Source: Harmothoe impar
Lineage: Eukaryota; Annelida; Polychaeta; Phyllodocida; Polynoidae
Assembly: GCA_947462335.1 (NCBI GenBank)
Contig: OX381710.1
Location: forward strand, 57,916,842-57,980,841
Direction of reading: 5' to 3'
DNA: 64,000 nucleotides
Shown here: in pieces, positions 23,319-33,014 of the stretch
Numbering within the stretch: position 1 is the stretch's first letter
Layout: every line of letters starts with the position of its first letter
Notes under the pieces: model-generated
Told to the model about the DNA's origin: nothing
The model's database searches: none
Seen by the model: only the letters and a program-made list of their open reading frames with translations
Made by a program: the position numbers and the translations under genes

Positions 23319-24463
23319 GAGTTGCCGAGGTCAGTGCCAGACTATGTACAATGTTTTTCACCACAGATGTGGTGTCCAAGCCGTACAACGGGGAACGCGT
23401 GTCCTTTGTCGGCCTCTCTTCCCACACGCATGGAGAACCTACATGGCTGATCGACCGTGAGCCGTTTTAAGCAGAGACCTAAGCTGGGGCGACTACTTTA
23501 TGCCTGCTTTAAGGCGTCGAATTTGCCCGGCTGGCTTGGGAATTGTCTCCAGACTGGATTGTGCTGCCATCTGGCGAGAAAGAGCGGAACCAGCTTTGCA
23601 CCACTCCAGTGAGGGGTGTTGTCCAAGGATGATTGGCTTAAATTCAATCAGGACTATTTACCCACTGCATCAGAGTACCCCTTAGGGTCGATGCTAATTG
23701 ATCCCGATGGGTATTTAATGTTAGATTGAGCTTCCTGTGGCGAAATTGAAGCAGGGAAGTTGTTCAAAGCCATCCACTGCCACCATGCCCTGCCCTCTGG
23801 CGGGGGATTGAGCAACTGACCAGCCCTCTAGACTTGTGCTCTGGTCAGACCGAAAAGGCTCTGTACATGTATACTGAAACAGCCCAGGACCATGGATGAA
23901 ATGTGAATCCATAAAGGAAATGATAGTGGCAATGCCCAATGGAGCAGTGGGGACATTTTGTTTTGCACATGACGTATATTATATGATATCATGCTACACA
24001 ACCGTCCGTGGCAAGGAGCAGGCCTGCCCTCAGAAGGACACTCCTGGTATTTTAGCAACGCCATGCCTGCCTGATGGCATCAGAAGTACATAGAGAGGGG
24101 TGGGAGGGGCATGCTAGGGTGGTCCTATCGTTCATGCTGGTGCCGAAAATGGAATATATACATATACATGGGCCTGCGTTAAGATTTACACGGTACTAGT
24201 ACGGCGGACGCGCGGCTGCGGGAGCGCTACGGCCAGGGCAATGAGCGCAGTGTCGTTTCCGGGAGCTGTGCTGCCATGTGCGATTCCTTAGCTACCTGCC
24301 GGTTTTCGCGGATTCCAAATTGGACAAATATCAAGGTCTACAGAGGCGAGCGAACACGGCAGTTTGGAATCATGGAGTCGACATTTGTGCGTGCTGCATC
24401 GACGTGCCCGGGGAACGGGGTTCGAGAGCGAGAGGTGGCTTCTCTTTACTTTGCTTTAGATGT

Positions 24464-24627
24464 CAGGGGATAGCGCGGACGTAGTCTCCCCCTAACATAA
24501 CTTGCGCTCCCGAGTCATCCACATTTGGGATGATCGCAAGGGTCAACCCAACCGTAGTGCAATGGAGGGGCCTCACCCTGGGACAACTGCTGCATAGATG
24601 ACGGTGTCTGCTGTGCCAGGTAAGTAT
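24464..24627 (-). ncRNA. U1-like snRNA, copy 10
   Basis: Same as copy 1 by eye. Confidence 0.88.
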
Positions 24628-25772
24628 GAGTTGCCGAGGTCAGTGCCAGACTATGTACAACGTTTTTCACCACAGATGTGGTGTCCAAGCCGTACAACGG
24701 GGAACGCGTGTCCTTTGTCGGCCTCTCTTCCCACACGCATGGAGAACCTACATGGCTGATCGACCGTGAGCCGTTTTAAGCAGAGACCTAAGCTGGGGCG
24801 ACTACTTTATGCCTGCTTTAAGGCGTCGAATTTGCCCGGCTGGCTTGGGAATTGTCTCCAGACTGGATTGTGCTGCCATCTGGCGAGAAAGAGCGGAACC
24901 AGCTTTGCACCACTCCAGTGAGGGGTGTTGTCCAAGGATGATTGGCTTAAATTCAATCAGGACTATTTACCCACTGCATCAGAGTACCCCTTAGGGTCGA
25001 TGCTAATTGATCCCGATGGGTATTTAATGTTAGATTGAGCTTCCTGTGGCGAAATTGAAGCAGGGAAGTTGTTCAAAGCCATCCACTGCCACCATGCCCT
25101 GCCCTCTGGCGGGGGATTGAGCAACTGACCAGCCCTCTAGACTTGTGCTCTGGTCAGACCGAAAAGGCTCTGTACATGTATACTGAAACAGCCAAGGACC
25201 ATGGATGAAATGTGAATCCATAAAGGAAATGATAGTGGCAATGCCCAATGGAGCAGTGGGGACATTTTGTTTTGCACATGACGTATATTATATGATATCA
25301 TGCTACACAACCGTCCGTGGCAAGGAGCAGGCCTGCCCTCAGAAGGGCACTCCTGGTATTTTAGCAACGCCATGCCTGCCTGATGGCATCAGAAGTACAT
25401 AGAGAGGGGTGGGAGGGGCATGCTAGGGTGGTCCTATCGTTCATGCTGGTGCCGAAAATGAAATATATACATATACATGGGCCTGCGTTAAGATTTACAC
25501 GGTACTAGTACGGCGGACGCGCGGCTGCGGGAGCGCTACGGCCAGGGCAATGAGCGCAGTGTCGTTTCCGGGAGCTGTGCTGCGATGTGCGATTCCTTAG
25601 CTACCTGCCGGTTTTCGCGGATTCCAAATCGGACAAATATCAAGGTCTACAGAGGCGAGCGAACACGGCAGTTTGGAATCATGGAGTCGACATTTGTGCG
25701 TGCTGCATCGACGTGCCCGGGGAACGGGGTTCGAGAGCGAGAGGTGGCTTCTCTTTACTTTGCTTTAGATGT

Positions 25773-25936
25773 CAGGGGATAGCGCGGACGTAGTCTCCCC
25801 CTAACATAACTTGCGCTCCCGAGTCATCCACATTTGGGATGATCGCAAGGGTCAACCCAACCGTAGTGCAATGGAGGGGCCTCACCCTGGGACAACTGCT
25901 GCATAGATGACGGTGTCTGCTGTGCCAGGTAAGTAT
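25773..25936 (-). ncRNA. U1-like snRNA, copy 11
   Basis: Same as copy 1 by eye; one distal upstream change (gctgatc to gctgttc near 26068). Confidence 0.88.
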
Positions 25937-27081
25937 GAGTTGCCGAGGTCAGTGCCAGACTATGTACAACGTTTTTCACCACAGATGTGGTGTCCAAGCC
26001 GTACAACGGGGAACGCGTGTCCTTTGTCGGCCTCTCTTCCCACACGCATGGAGAACCTACATGGCTGTTCGACCGTGAGCCGTTTTAAGCAGAGACCTAA
26101 GCTGGGGCGACTACTTTATGCCTGCTTTAAGGCGTCGAATTTGCCCGGCTGGCTTGGGAATTGTCTCCAGACTGGATTGTGCTGCCATCTGGCGAGAAAG
26201 AGCGGAACCAGCTTTGCACCACTCCAGTGAGGGGTGTTGTCCAAGGATGATTGGCTTAAATTCAATCAGGACTATTTACCCACTGCATCAGAGTACCCCT
26301 TAGGGTCGATGCTAATTGATCCCGATGGGTATTTAATGTTAGATTGAGCTTCCTGTGGCGAAATTGAAGCAGGGAAGTTGTTCAAAGCCATCCACTGCCA
26401 CCATGCCCTGCCCTCTGGCGGGGGATTGAGCAACTGACCAGCCCTCTAGACTTGTGCTCTGGTCAGACCGAAAAGGCTCTGTACATGTATACTGAAACAG
26501 CCCAGGACCATGGATGAAATGTGAATCCATAAAGGAAATGATAGTGGCAATGCCCAATGGAGCAGTGGGGACATTTTGTTTTGCACATGACGTATATTAT
26601 ATGATATCATGCTACACAACCGTCCGTGGCAAGGAGCAGGCCTGCCCTCAGAAGGGCACTCCTGGTATTTTAGCAACGCCATGCCTGCCTGATGGCATCA
26701 GAAGTACATAGAGAGGGGTGGGAGGGGCATGCTAGGGTGGTCCTATCGTTCATGCTGGTGCCGAAAATGGAATATATACATATACATGGGCCTGCGTTAA
26801 GATTTACACGGTACTAGTACGGCGGACGCGCGGCTGCGGGAGCGCTACGGCCAGGGCAATGAGCGCAGTGTCGTTTCCGGGAGCTGTGCTGCGATGTGCG
26901 ATTCCTTAGCTACCTGCCGGTTTTCGCGGATTCCAAATCGGACAAATATCAAGGTCTACAGAGGCGAGCGAACACGGCAGTTTGGAATCATGGAGTCGAC
27001 ATTTGTGCGTGCTGCATCGACGTGCCCGGGGAACGGGGTTCGAGAGCGAGAGGTGGCTTCTCTTTACTTTGCTTTAGATGT

Positions 27082-27245
27082 CAGGGGATAGCGCGGACGT
27101 AGTCTCCCCCTAACATAACTTGCGCTCCCGAGTCATCCACATTTGGGATGATCGCAAGGGTCAACCCAACCGTAGTGCAATGGAGGGGCCTCACCCTGGG
27201 ACAACTGCTGCATAGATGACGGTGTCTGCTGTGCCAGGTAAGTAT
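27082..27245 (-). ncRNA. U1-like snRNA, copy 12
   Basis: Same as copy 1 by eye. Confidence 0.88.
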
Positions 27246-28390
27246 GAGTTGCCGAGGTCAGTGCCAGACTATGTACAACGTTTTTCACCACAGATGTGGT
27301 GTCCAAGCCGTACAACGGGGAACGCGTGTCCTTTGTCGGCCTCTCTTCCCACACGCATGGAGAACCTACATGGCTGATCGACCGTGAGCCGTTTTAAGCA
27401 GAGACCTAAGCTGGGGCGACTACTTTATGCCTGCTTTAAGGCGTCGAATTTGCCCGGCTGGCTTGGGAATTGTCTCCAGACTGGATTGTGCTGCCATCTG
27501 GCGAGAAAGAGCGGAACCAGCTTTGCACCACTCCAGTGAGGGGTGTTGTCCAAGGATGATTGGCTTAAATTCAATCAGGACTATTTACCCACTGCATCAG
27601 AGTACCCCTTAGGGTCGATGCTAATTGATCCCGATGGGTATTTAATGTTAGATTGAGCTTCCTGTGGCGAAATTGAAGCAGGGAAGTTGTTCAAAGCCAT
27701 CCACTGCCACCATGCCCTGCCCTCTGGCGGGGGATTGAGCAACTGACCAGCCCTCTAGACTTGTGCTCTGGTCAGACCGAAAAGGCTCTGTACATGTATA
27801 CTGAAACAGCCCAGGACCATGGATGAAATGTGAATCCATAAAGGAAATGATAGTGGCAATGCCCAATGGAGCAGTGGGGACATTTTGTTTTGCACATGAC
27901 GTATATTATATGATATCATGCTACACAACCGTCCGTGGCAAGGAGCAGGCCTGCCCTCAGAAGGGCACTCCTGGTATTTTAGCAACGCCATGCCTGCCTG
28001 ATGGCATCAGAAGTACATAGAGAGGGGTGGGAGGGGCATGCTAGGGTGGTCCTATCGTTCATGCTGGTGCCGAAAATGGAATATATACATATACATGGGC
28101 CTGCGTTAAGATTTACACGGTACTAGTACGGCGGACGCGCGGCTGCGGGAGCGCTACGGCCAGGGCAATGAGCGCAGTGTCGTTTCCGGGAGCTGTGCTG
28201 CGATGTGCGATTCCTTAGCTACCTGCCAGTTTTCGCGGATTCCAAATCAGACAAATATCAAGGTCTACAGAGGCGAGCGAACACGGCAGTTTGGAATCAT
28301 GGAGTCGACATTTGTGCGTGCTGCATCGACGTGCCCGGGGAACGGGGTTCGAGAGCGAGAGGTGGCTTCTCTTTACTTTGCTTTAGATGT

Positions 28391-28554
28391 CAGGGGATAG
28401 CGCGGACGTAGTCTCCCCCTAACATAACTTGCGCTCCCGAGTCATCCACATTTGGGATGATCGCAAGGGTCAACCCAACCGTAGTGCAATGGAGGGGCCT
28501 CACCCTGGGACAACTGCTGCATAGATGACGGTGTCTGCTGTGCCAGGTAAGTAT
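28391..28554 (-). ncRNA. U1-like snRNA, copy 13
   Basis: RNA same as copy 1; carries the same promoter change as copy 9. The Polinton begins about 400 bp upstream of it in the U1 sense. Confidence 0.88.
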
Positions 28555-28951
28555 GAGTTGCCGAGGTCAGTGCCAGACTATGTACAATGTTTTTCACCAC
28601 AGATGTGGTGTCCAAGCCGTACAACGGGGAACGCGTGTCCTTTGTCGGCCTCTCTTCCCACACGCATGGAGAACCTACATGGCTGATCGACCGTGAGCCG
28701 TTTTAAGCAGAGACCTAAGCTGGGGCGACTACTTTATGCCTGCTTTAAGGCGTCGAATTTGCCCGGCTGGCTTGGGAATTGTCTCCAGACTGGATTGTGC
28801 TGCCATCTGGCGAGAAAGAGCGGAACCAGCTTTGCACCACTCCAGTGAGGGGTGTTGTCCAAGGATGATTGGCTTAAATTCAATCAGGACTATTTACCCA
28901 TTGCATCAGAGTACCCCTTAGGGTCGATGCTAATTGATCCCGATGGGTATT

Positions 28952-29372
28952 ATTAGTATAGTATGTATCGGAACGGGACTATAGTTAACTACTGTTTATT
29001 ACTCAATCGATATGCAGCCAATCAGAGGCCGCCATTTGGTCACGTGACCCGTTGCCATGGTAACGTGACCTACTTAGGGCTCTCAGCCAATCAGATGCCA
29101 GCATTCTGGGTGACCTACTGACCTACTTAGAAGCTCTCAGCCAATCAGAGGCCGGCATTCTGGTAACCATGGTAACGTGACCTACTTACGTCACGTGACC
29201 TACTTAGGCTCAGCCAATCAGAAGCCGGCATTCTGGTAACTAGGGTAACGTGACCTACTTAGGGTTTTGTTTGTAAACAACACCACGTGGCTCTCTTGTT
29301 TGTAAACAACACCACGTGACACGTGACTGTTTGTAAACAAACAACTTATATATAGAAAATAAACACAACAAG
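28952..29372. repeat. Polinton left terminal inverted repeat
   Basis: Matches the inverted right end (38938-39378) with small substitutions and indels, ending in TATATAGAAA and CACAACAAG. Inside are four variants of a roughly 65-bp unit containing CAGCCAATCAGA, GCATTCTGG and ACGTGACCTACTTAGG, then three TTTGTAAACAA repeats. Motifs include five CACGTG, four CCAAT, six TGACCT half-sites (two as a direct repeat with 2-bp spacing at 29111-29124) and three GTAAACA. Confidence 0.93.
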
Positions 29373-29470
29373 TTCCATGTTATGTTAAAATTATATTTTC
29401 AAAAAAAAGCACATCTGTTACAGCGTCTATGTGTAACTACGCGCGTTCTCATTCAAACACTATAACACTA

Positions 29471-30094
29471 TCATACCGTAGCAGCAGCAGGTAGGACTGG
29501 AAGAAAAGCAAGCGCACGAGCAGAAGCGACGACACCAGTTGCACCATCCGGCCGTCGCGTTTTAGCCCTACTACTCGTCGCGCGTTCAACTGGAGGTTTA
29601 AGAGTGACAAATGACGATTCTTGATCGACGCGACTGCTAACATCAGCAGCATCAGCAGCATCGGCAGCATCGGCAGCAGCATCGGCAGCAGCGGCAGCAG
29701 CCTCGGCAGCAGCGGTAGCAGCAGTAGCAGCAGCTGTAGCAGCAGTAGCGTGAGCATTAGCAACAACGGCAGCAGCGACAGTAGCAAGGGCGGCAGAGCG
29801 GGAACTAGCAGCGTTATCAGCGGCGACATCGGCAGCCGCAACAGCATCAGCAGCAGCAGCGTCGGCATCGGCGGCATGAGTAGCTGCATCGGCGGCAGCA
29901 ACAGCAGAAGTCACAGCCGCAGCGGCAACAACAACAACGTCATCACAACCAGCGTCACTAACAGCCGCAGTAAATGCAGCAGTAGCACGCTGAGCAGCAC
30001 TAGCAGCAGCAGTAGCAGAGGCTACAGCATCAGCTTCACATTCGCGCGCCGCTTCGTCATTCCGCTTCATGTCACGGTAGCAACTTTCCATCAT
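29471..30094 (-). CDS. Alanine-rich protein, unknown function (Polinton minus strand)
   Basis: 207 codons from ATG at 30094. A non-repetitive N-terminus (MMESCYRDMKRNDEAARECE) leads into about 125 residues dominated by Ala with regular Asp, coded by GCN repeats, then a basic C-terminal tail with TLKPPVERA and AKTRRPDG. AAD-type repeats would favour long helix. A TATATAAGG box lies about 115 bp upstream on the same strand (complement of 30209-30217). The plus and Leu-rich frames over the repeat are probably shadows. It could also be non-coding microsatellite; the structured ends and the TATA box argue for a gene. Confidence 0.5.
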   Translation of the reverse strand: MMESCYRDMKRNDEAARECEADAVASATAAASAAQRATAAFTAAVSDAGCDDVVVVAAAAVTSAVAAADAATHAADADAAAADAVAAADVAADNAASSRSAALATVAAAVVANAHATAATAAATAATAAAEAAAAAADAAADAADAADAADVSSRVDQESSFVTLKPPVERATSSRAKTRRPDGATGVVASARALAFLPVLPAAATV

Positions 30095-30121
30095 GGGGAT
30101 CTGCAAATTGAGGCGCGGTGC

Positions 30122-30166
<45 letters not shown>

Positions 30167-30171
30167 CGTGA
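29640..30171. repeat. AGC/GCA and TAG triplet repeat tract
   Basis: Imperfect (AGC)n/(GCA)n from about 29640 to 30030 and a pure (TAG)n-type run at about 30129-30166. The first overlaps the Ala-rich ORF; the second lies in its presumed 5' UTR. Confidence 0.85.
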
Positions 30172-30208
30172 AAGATGACGACGATGCCGAATACGGTTTC
30201 ACTCCCCC

Positions 30209-30217
30209 TTATATACC
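30209..30217 (-). promoter_or_regulatory. TATA box for the Ala-rich ORF
   Basis: The minus strand reads GGGTATATAAGGGGG. A start about 30 nt downstream would give a 5' UTR of roughly 90 nt before the ATG at 30094. Confidence 0.5.
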
Positions 30218-30718
30218 CTTACTCCCCCCTTTTTTTCAAGCCACCGGCCAGCTGCCCCCTCACGGCAGGTCTTTAGATCAGCCTTAAGTCGCTTACTACG
30301 CGGCTCATCATCCCTCTAATCGCATTTTCCAGCCGCCGGCCGGCTGACTGCTGACGACAGGAGAGGGTGATTTGTTTTTCTTTAGATTTAAGCCGCTTAC
30401 CACACGCGCACCCTCTAGTCACAGACAGAGTGACAGAAAGGGAGGGGGTCGCTTTGTTCACGCTACCTGTAGTTGTTTTTCTATACACACGCTGAGCCCA
30501 TGACCCGCTAATCCTTTATACAGGTAACACGCGTTCAACTAATTACTCTATTGTATGACAGTCGGTACACGGATTTAATTTTAAACCACCTTCCCATCTG
30601 GATCCATGTCTTGCGGGGTGGAAGGATCCAGCTGAAAAGCGTGATTAGGGCTTTTGTTTCTCTTATGATAGCAGCAGGTCAGCATGCGACAGCTGAAAAT
30701 GTCAGACTCGCCGCTCCT
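30218..30718. other. Polinton intergenic region between divergent promoters
   Basis: No ORF with coding character. It separates the minus-strand TATA box from the plus-strand TATA box and includes two similar stretches (AAGTCGCTTACTACG-type and AAGCCGCTTACCACG-type, near 30286 and 30391) that look like an imperfect duplication. Confidence 0.45.
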
Positions 30719-30726
30719 ATAAAAGA
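30719..30726 (+). promoter_or_regulatory. TATA box upstream of the 216-aa ORF
   Basis: TATAAAAG in a GC-rich setting, followed about 29 nt later by a pyrimidine-rich CTTTCCACAC possible initiator. The presumed leader of about 200 nt carries CCGCCACC repeats and a T-run (about 30867-30888). Confidence 0.55.
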
Positions 30727-30955
30727 CTGAGATGCGTCTCTCTTTCCACACACCCTTCTACCATCGCCGCCGACACCGCCACCGCCCATCGCCAGCCGAC
30801 CGCCGCCACCACCTGCAGTCACCGCCATCACGCCGGCAGGGAATTTCGAGCTGAGTCTGCTTATTGCTTTTTTTTTTTTTTTTTTTTTCTTTGAGCTTTT
30901 TGTTTTTTAAAATTTTTATTTTCACTCAGTCTTTTTTGTTTCGGAGGAAAGAAAT

Positions 30956-31606
30956 ATGGCGCTGCAGAGGGCGCGAGTTTCTAAAAGACGGTCGCGCGAA
31001 CAAAGGGCCCTCCTCAACTGCCCGGCTATTTTTTTATCTCAAAGGAGAGAGCGTCACGTAGTTAAGGTTCACGCATCTCTTGAAGCGTACCGAATTCTCG
31101 AGAAATGCAAAGCTGAGCGCCATCGTCGTTATACAAGAGCGGAAAAGGAAAACGTAGCGACATGGCCGAGAGCCGTCTTCTCAGAACAGTATTTACTCTA
31201 CCATTGCATAACAGCCGCTCTCAGCGCCCCCACTCGTTGGGCGTTTCATGAAAAGAAAGAGCGCTGCTACTCTCCTCACCCTGCCTCCTCTTATAAAGTG
31301 AGAATAAGTGCTATGAAACGATTCGACAAGCCGATCGGTTTCTTGGGAGCGACTGCAGCTCCCACTCGGTGGGCGCGCGTTGTGGCCGACGTGAACACGG
31401 TCTCTAAACGTTTCGACGTCGTCACTTGTTATCCCGCATATTGCTACGCAGCCGAATTGAAGAAGATAGGGACGCACTATTTTAAACCATACGCTCCAAT
31501 ATGTATTTGTCACCGCCGCGCTCACACGCCTTATTGCTTTTTTGAGACGATCGTGTCACAACACAGAAATAGAAAAAAAAGCGGCAAAGCGACGAGCTTT
31601 GCCTAA
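30956..31606 (+). CDS. Basic 216-aa protein, unknown (Polinton ORF)
   Basis: Not recognised as a member of any named family. The start ATG has context GAAATATGG. The protein is strongly basic, with an RRSREQR-type N-terminus. It holds a degenerate internal duplication: APTRWA at 91-96 and 135-140, each followed by KRFD (121-124, 151-154). Near the C-terminus C183, C185, H186, H190 and C194 form a compact Cys/His cluster that could bind zinc. As the first gene behind its own TATA box, and with no polymerase in the element, a DNA-binding or regulatory role is possible, but this is speculation. An AATAAA at 31691 may serve as its poly(A) signal. Confidence 0.6.
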   Translation: MALQRARVSKRRSREQRALLNCPAIFLSQRRERHVVKVHASLEAYRILEKCKAERHRRYTRAEKENVATWPRAVFSEQYLLYHCITAALSAPTRWAFHEKKERCYSPHPASSYKVRISAMKRFDKPIGFLGATAAPTRWARVVADVNTVSKRFDVVTCYPAYCYAAELKKIGTHYFKPYAPICICHRRAHTPYCFFETIVSQHRNRKKSGKATSFA

Positions 31607-31611
31607 ATGAT

Positions 31612-31690
31612 CAAAAAAAAAAAAAAAAAATTAATCTCCTCCTCCTCCTCCTCCTCCTCCTCCTCCTCTCCCTCTTCTTTTTTTTAAAAA
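31612..31690. repeat. A-run, CTC microsatellite and T-run
   Basis: Directly after the 216-aa ORF lie about 18 A, then (CTC)n for about 35 bp, then a T-run and A-run. Low-complexity spacer between genes. Confidence 0.85.
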
Positions 31691-31700
31691 AATAAATATT

Positions 31701-31729
31701 TGTATCAGACTCCTCTGGAGTCTGATACA
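31701..31729 (+). terminator. Strong intergenic hairpin
   Basis: TGTATCAGACTCC and GGAGTCTGATACA form a perfect 13-bp stem with loop TCT. The stem extends outward through ATAAATATT and AACATTTAT with one mismatch and one bulge. AATAAA (31691-31696) lies at its foot. It sits between the 216-aa gene and the ATPase gene. A role in 3' end formation is inference from hairpin-marked mRNA ends in some large DNA viruses. Confidence 0.55.
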
Positions 31730-31935
31730 AAACATTTATGCCTATTGAGTGAAAATAGAATTTTATCGCAAAAAATAAAAAGAAAAAAAAAGACACTTCT
31801 GCCGCCGCTACTGTGACACCGGCCGGAATCAATCAAAAGGTCGGCGGACTTTTCTCCACAACCATTCACTACCGACCGTTCGAGTGAGAAACACAGCAGA
31901 CAGTCAGACACACAACCGCTCTCTCACGCGTGCTG

Positions 31936-31956
31936 AAAAAAAAAAAAAAAAAAAAA
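31936..31956 (+). promoter_or_regulatory. 21-A tract abutting the ATPase start
   Basis: Twenty As run directly into the A of the start codon. The same layout precedes the penton gene. Possibly an A-rich translation leader. Confidence 0.5.
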
Positions 31957-32675
31957 TGTCGAGCAGTAGAAGCAAACTTTTCACAGAAATTCATTTCGAC
32001 GCTCGACTACAAGGACCCTTTAGTTGTATCATTAGCGGTCCGTCGGGTTGTGGAAAATCGCGCTTGGTGGATCAATTTCTGAGCGACGTGAACAATTTGG
32101 TCACGCCGCCGGTGGAAAAGACTTTTTACCATTACGGCGAGTGGCAACCTCTGTTTGAAAAAATGCAAAATCAGTACGGTGTGGAATTCAGAGAAGGTCT
32201 TCCTAGCAAAGAGACTATAGCGGGAGACGTGGAAGTAGCAGAAGACGCCTTACGACCCCACACTCTTCTGATATTGGACGATCTGATGAGCAGTTCCAAT
32301 CAGCAAGTGGTAGCCGACATCTTTACTAAATACTCGCATCACTGGAACGTGAGCGTCATATACATCACTCAGAACCTATTCCAGAAATCACCCGACTTTC
32401 GAACTATGAGTCTGAACGCTCACTACATGATCGTTTTCAAGAACCCGCGCGACATGGGGCAAATAGCTAGTCTGTCTCGCCAGGTGTTTCCGTCCAACGC
32501 GGCGGCCCTCTCTAGTATATTTACCCATGAACTCAAGCGACCTCACTCATACCTCCTTCTGGACTTCAAGCAGTCAACACCTGACGATCTGAGAATACGC
32601 TCCTCTTTGACGTCCATACACTCTCAGCTAGTGTTCGTACCGCTAGACAAAAAAAAGAACAAGAGAAAGCAGTAG
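31956..32675 (+). CDS. Polinton packaging ATPase (A32/FtsK-HerA-like)
   Basis: 239 aa; in this family the ATPase pumps the genome into the capsid. The P-loop GPSGCGKS lies at 28-35, the Walker B strand LLILDDLM at 104-111, and a VIYITQN sensor-like motif at about 134-140. A basic KKKNKRK tail ends the protein. The start is the ATG after the A-run; an upstream in-frame GTG at 31884 would read through the A-run as Lys and is unlikely in an animal. Only 6 nt separate its stop from the next start. No inactivating change seen. Confidence 0.93.
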   Translation: MSSSRSKLFTEIHFDARLQGPFSCIISGPSGCGKSRLVDQFLSDVNNLVTPPVEKTFYHYGEWQPLFEKMQNQYGVEFREGLPSKETIAGDVEVAEDALRPHTLLILDDLMSSSNQQVVADIFTKYSHHWNVSVIYITQNLFQKSPDFRTMSLNAHYMIVFKNPRDMGQIASLSRQVFPSNAAALSSIFTHELKRPHSYLLLDFKQSTPDDLRIRSSLTSIHSQLVFVPLDKKKNKRKQ

Positions 32676-32681
32676 CAAAAA

Positions 32682-33014
32682 ATGTCTTCTCATCTACTCG
32701 AAAGACACTTTGGTACTCTCAAGCACTTAGCTAAGTGCTCGCCAAAGGACTGCTCGCATCTAATAGACTCTGGAAGCGACGATATGATCGCAGCGTTGAG
32801 TGAGATCTGTCACAATTTACTGGTAGGGAACATCCCGCTCAGCGACAAACAACTGGACAAGCTTCGAGAATCGGCTGACGTGTTGAGGGAGGTCGGCAAA
32901 AAATCTACGCCCATCAAAAAAAAGAGACGCGTCTTGGTACAAGAGGGAGGTTTCCTCATTCCGGCTCTCATAGGGATGGCCTTACCGCTTATAAAGAGCA
33001 TTCTCCGTATATGA
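32682..33014 (+). CDS. Small Polinton virion protein, pX-like
   Basis: 110 aa. A helical N-terminal half is followed by a basic KKKRR patch (80-83) and a hydrophobic tail QEGGFLIPALIGMALPLI (87-104). The layout is common in Polintons and adintoviruses and has been compared with adenovirus core/membrane-active peptides. It begins with AAAAAATG and ends overlapping the next frame at ATGA (33011-33014). Confidence 0.75.
   Translation: MSSHLLERHFGTLKHLAKCSPKDCSHLIDSGSDDMIAALSEICHNLLVGNIPLSDKQLDKLRESADVLREVGKKSTPIKKKRRVLVQEGGFLIPALIGMALPLIKSILRI

Larger units (their letters stand above)
21362..28951. repeat. Tandem array, monomers 8 (rest) to 13
   Basis: Continues the 1309-bp units with starts at about 22411, 23720, 25029, 26338 and 27647. 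The last unit is cut 11 bases before its end by the Polinton; its last six bases (28946-28951, GGTATT) are the left target duplication. Confidence 0.97.

Noticed and set aside
29621..30133. Plus-strand Ser/Gly-rich and minus-strand Leu-rich frames over the triplet repeat
   Set aside because: Any triplet repeat opens several frames. The plus frame starts at a TTG, and the Leu-rich frame shows no non-repetitive N-terminus with a promoter. The Ala-rich frame is better supported.
31884..31955. N-terminal extension of the ATPase from GTG 31884
   Set aside because: GTG is not a normal animal start, and the extension reads the A-run as poly-Lys.
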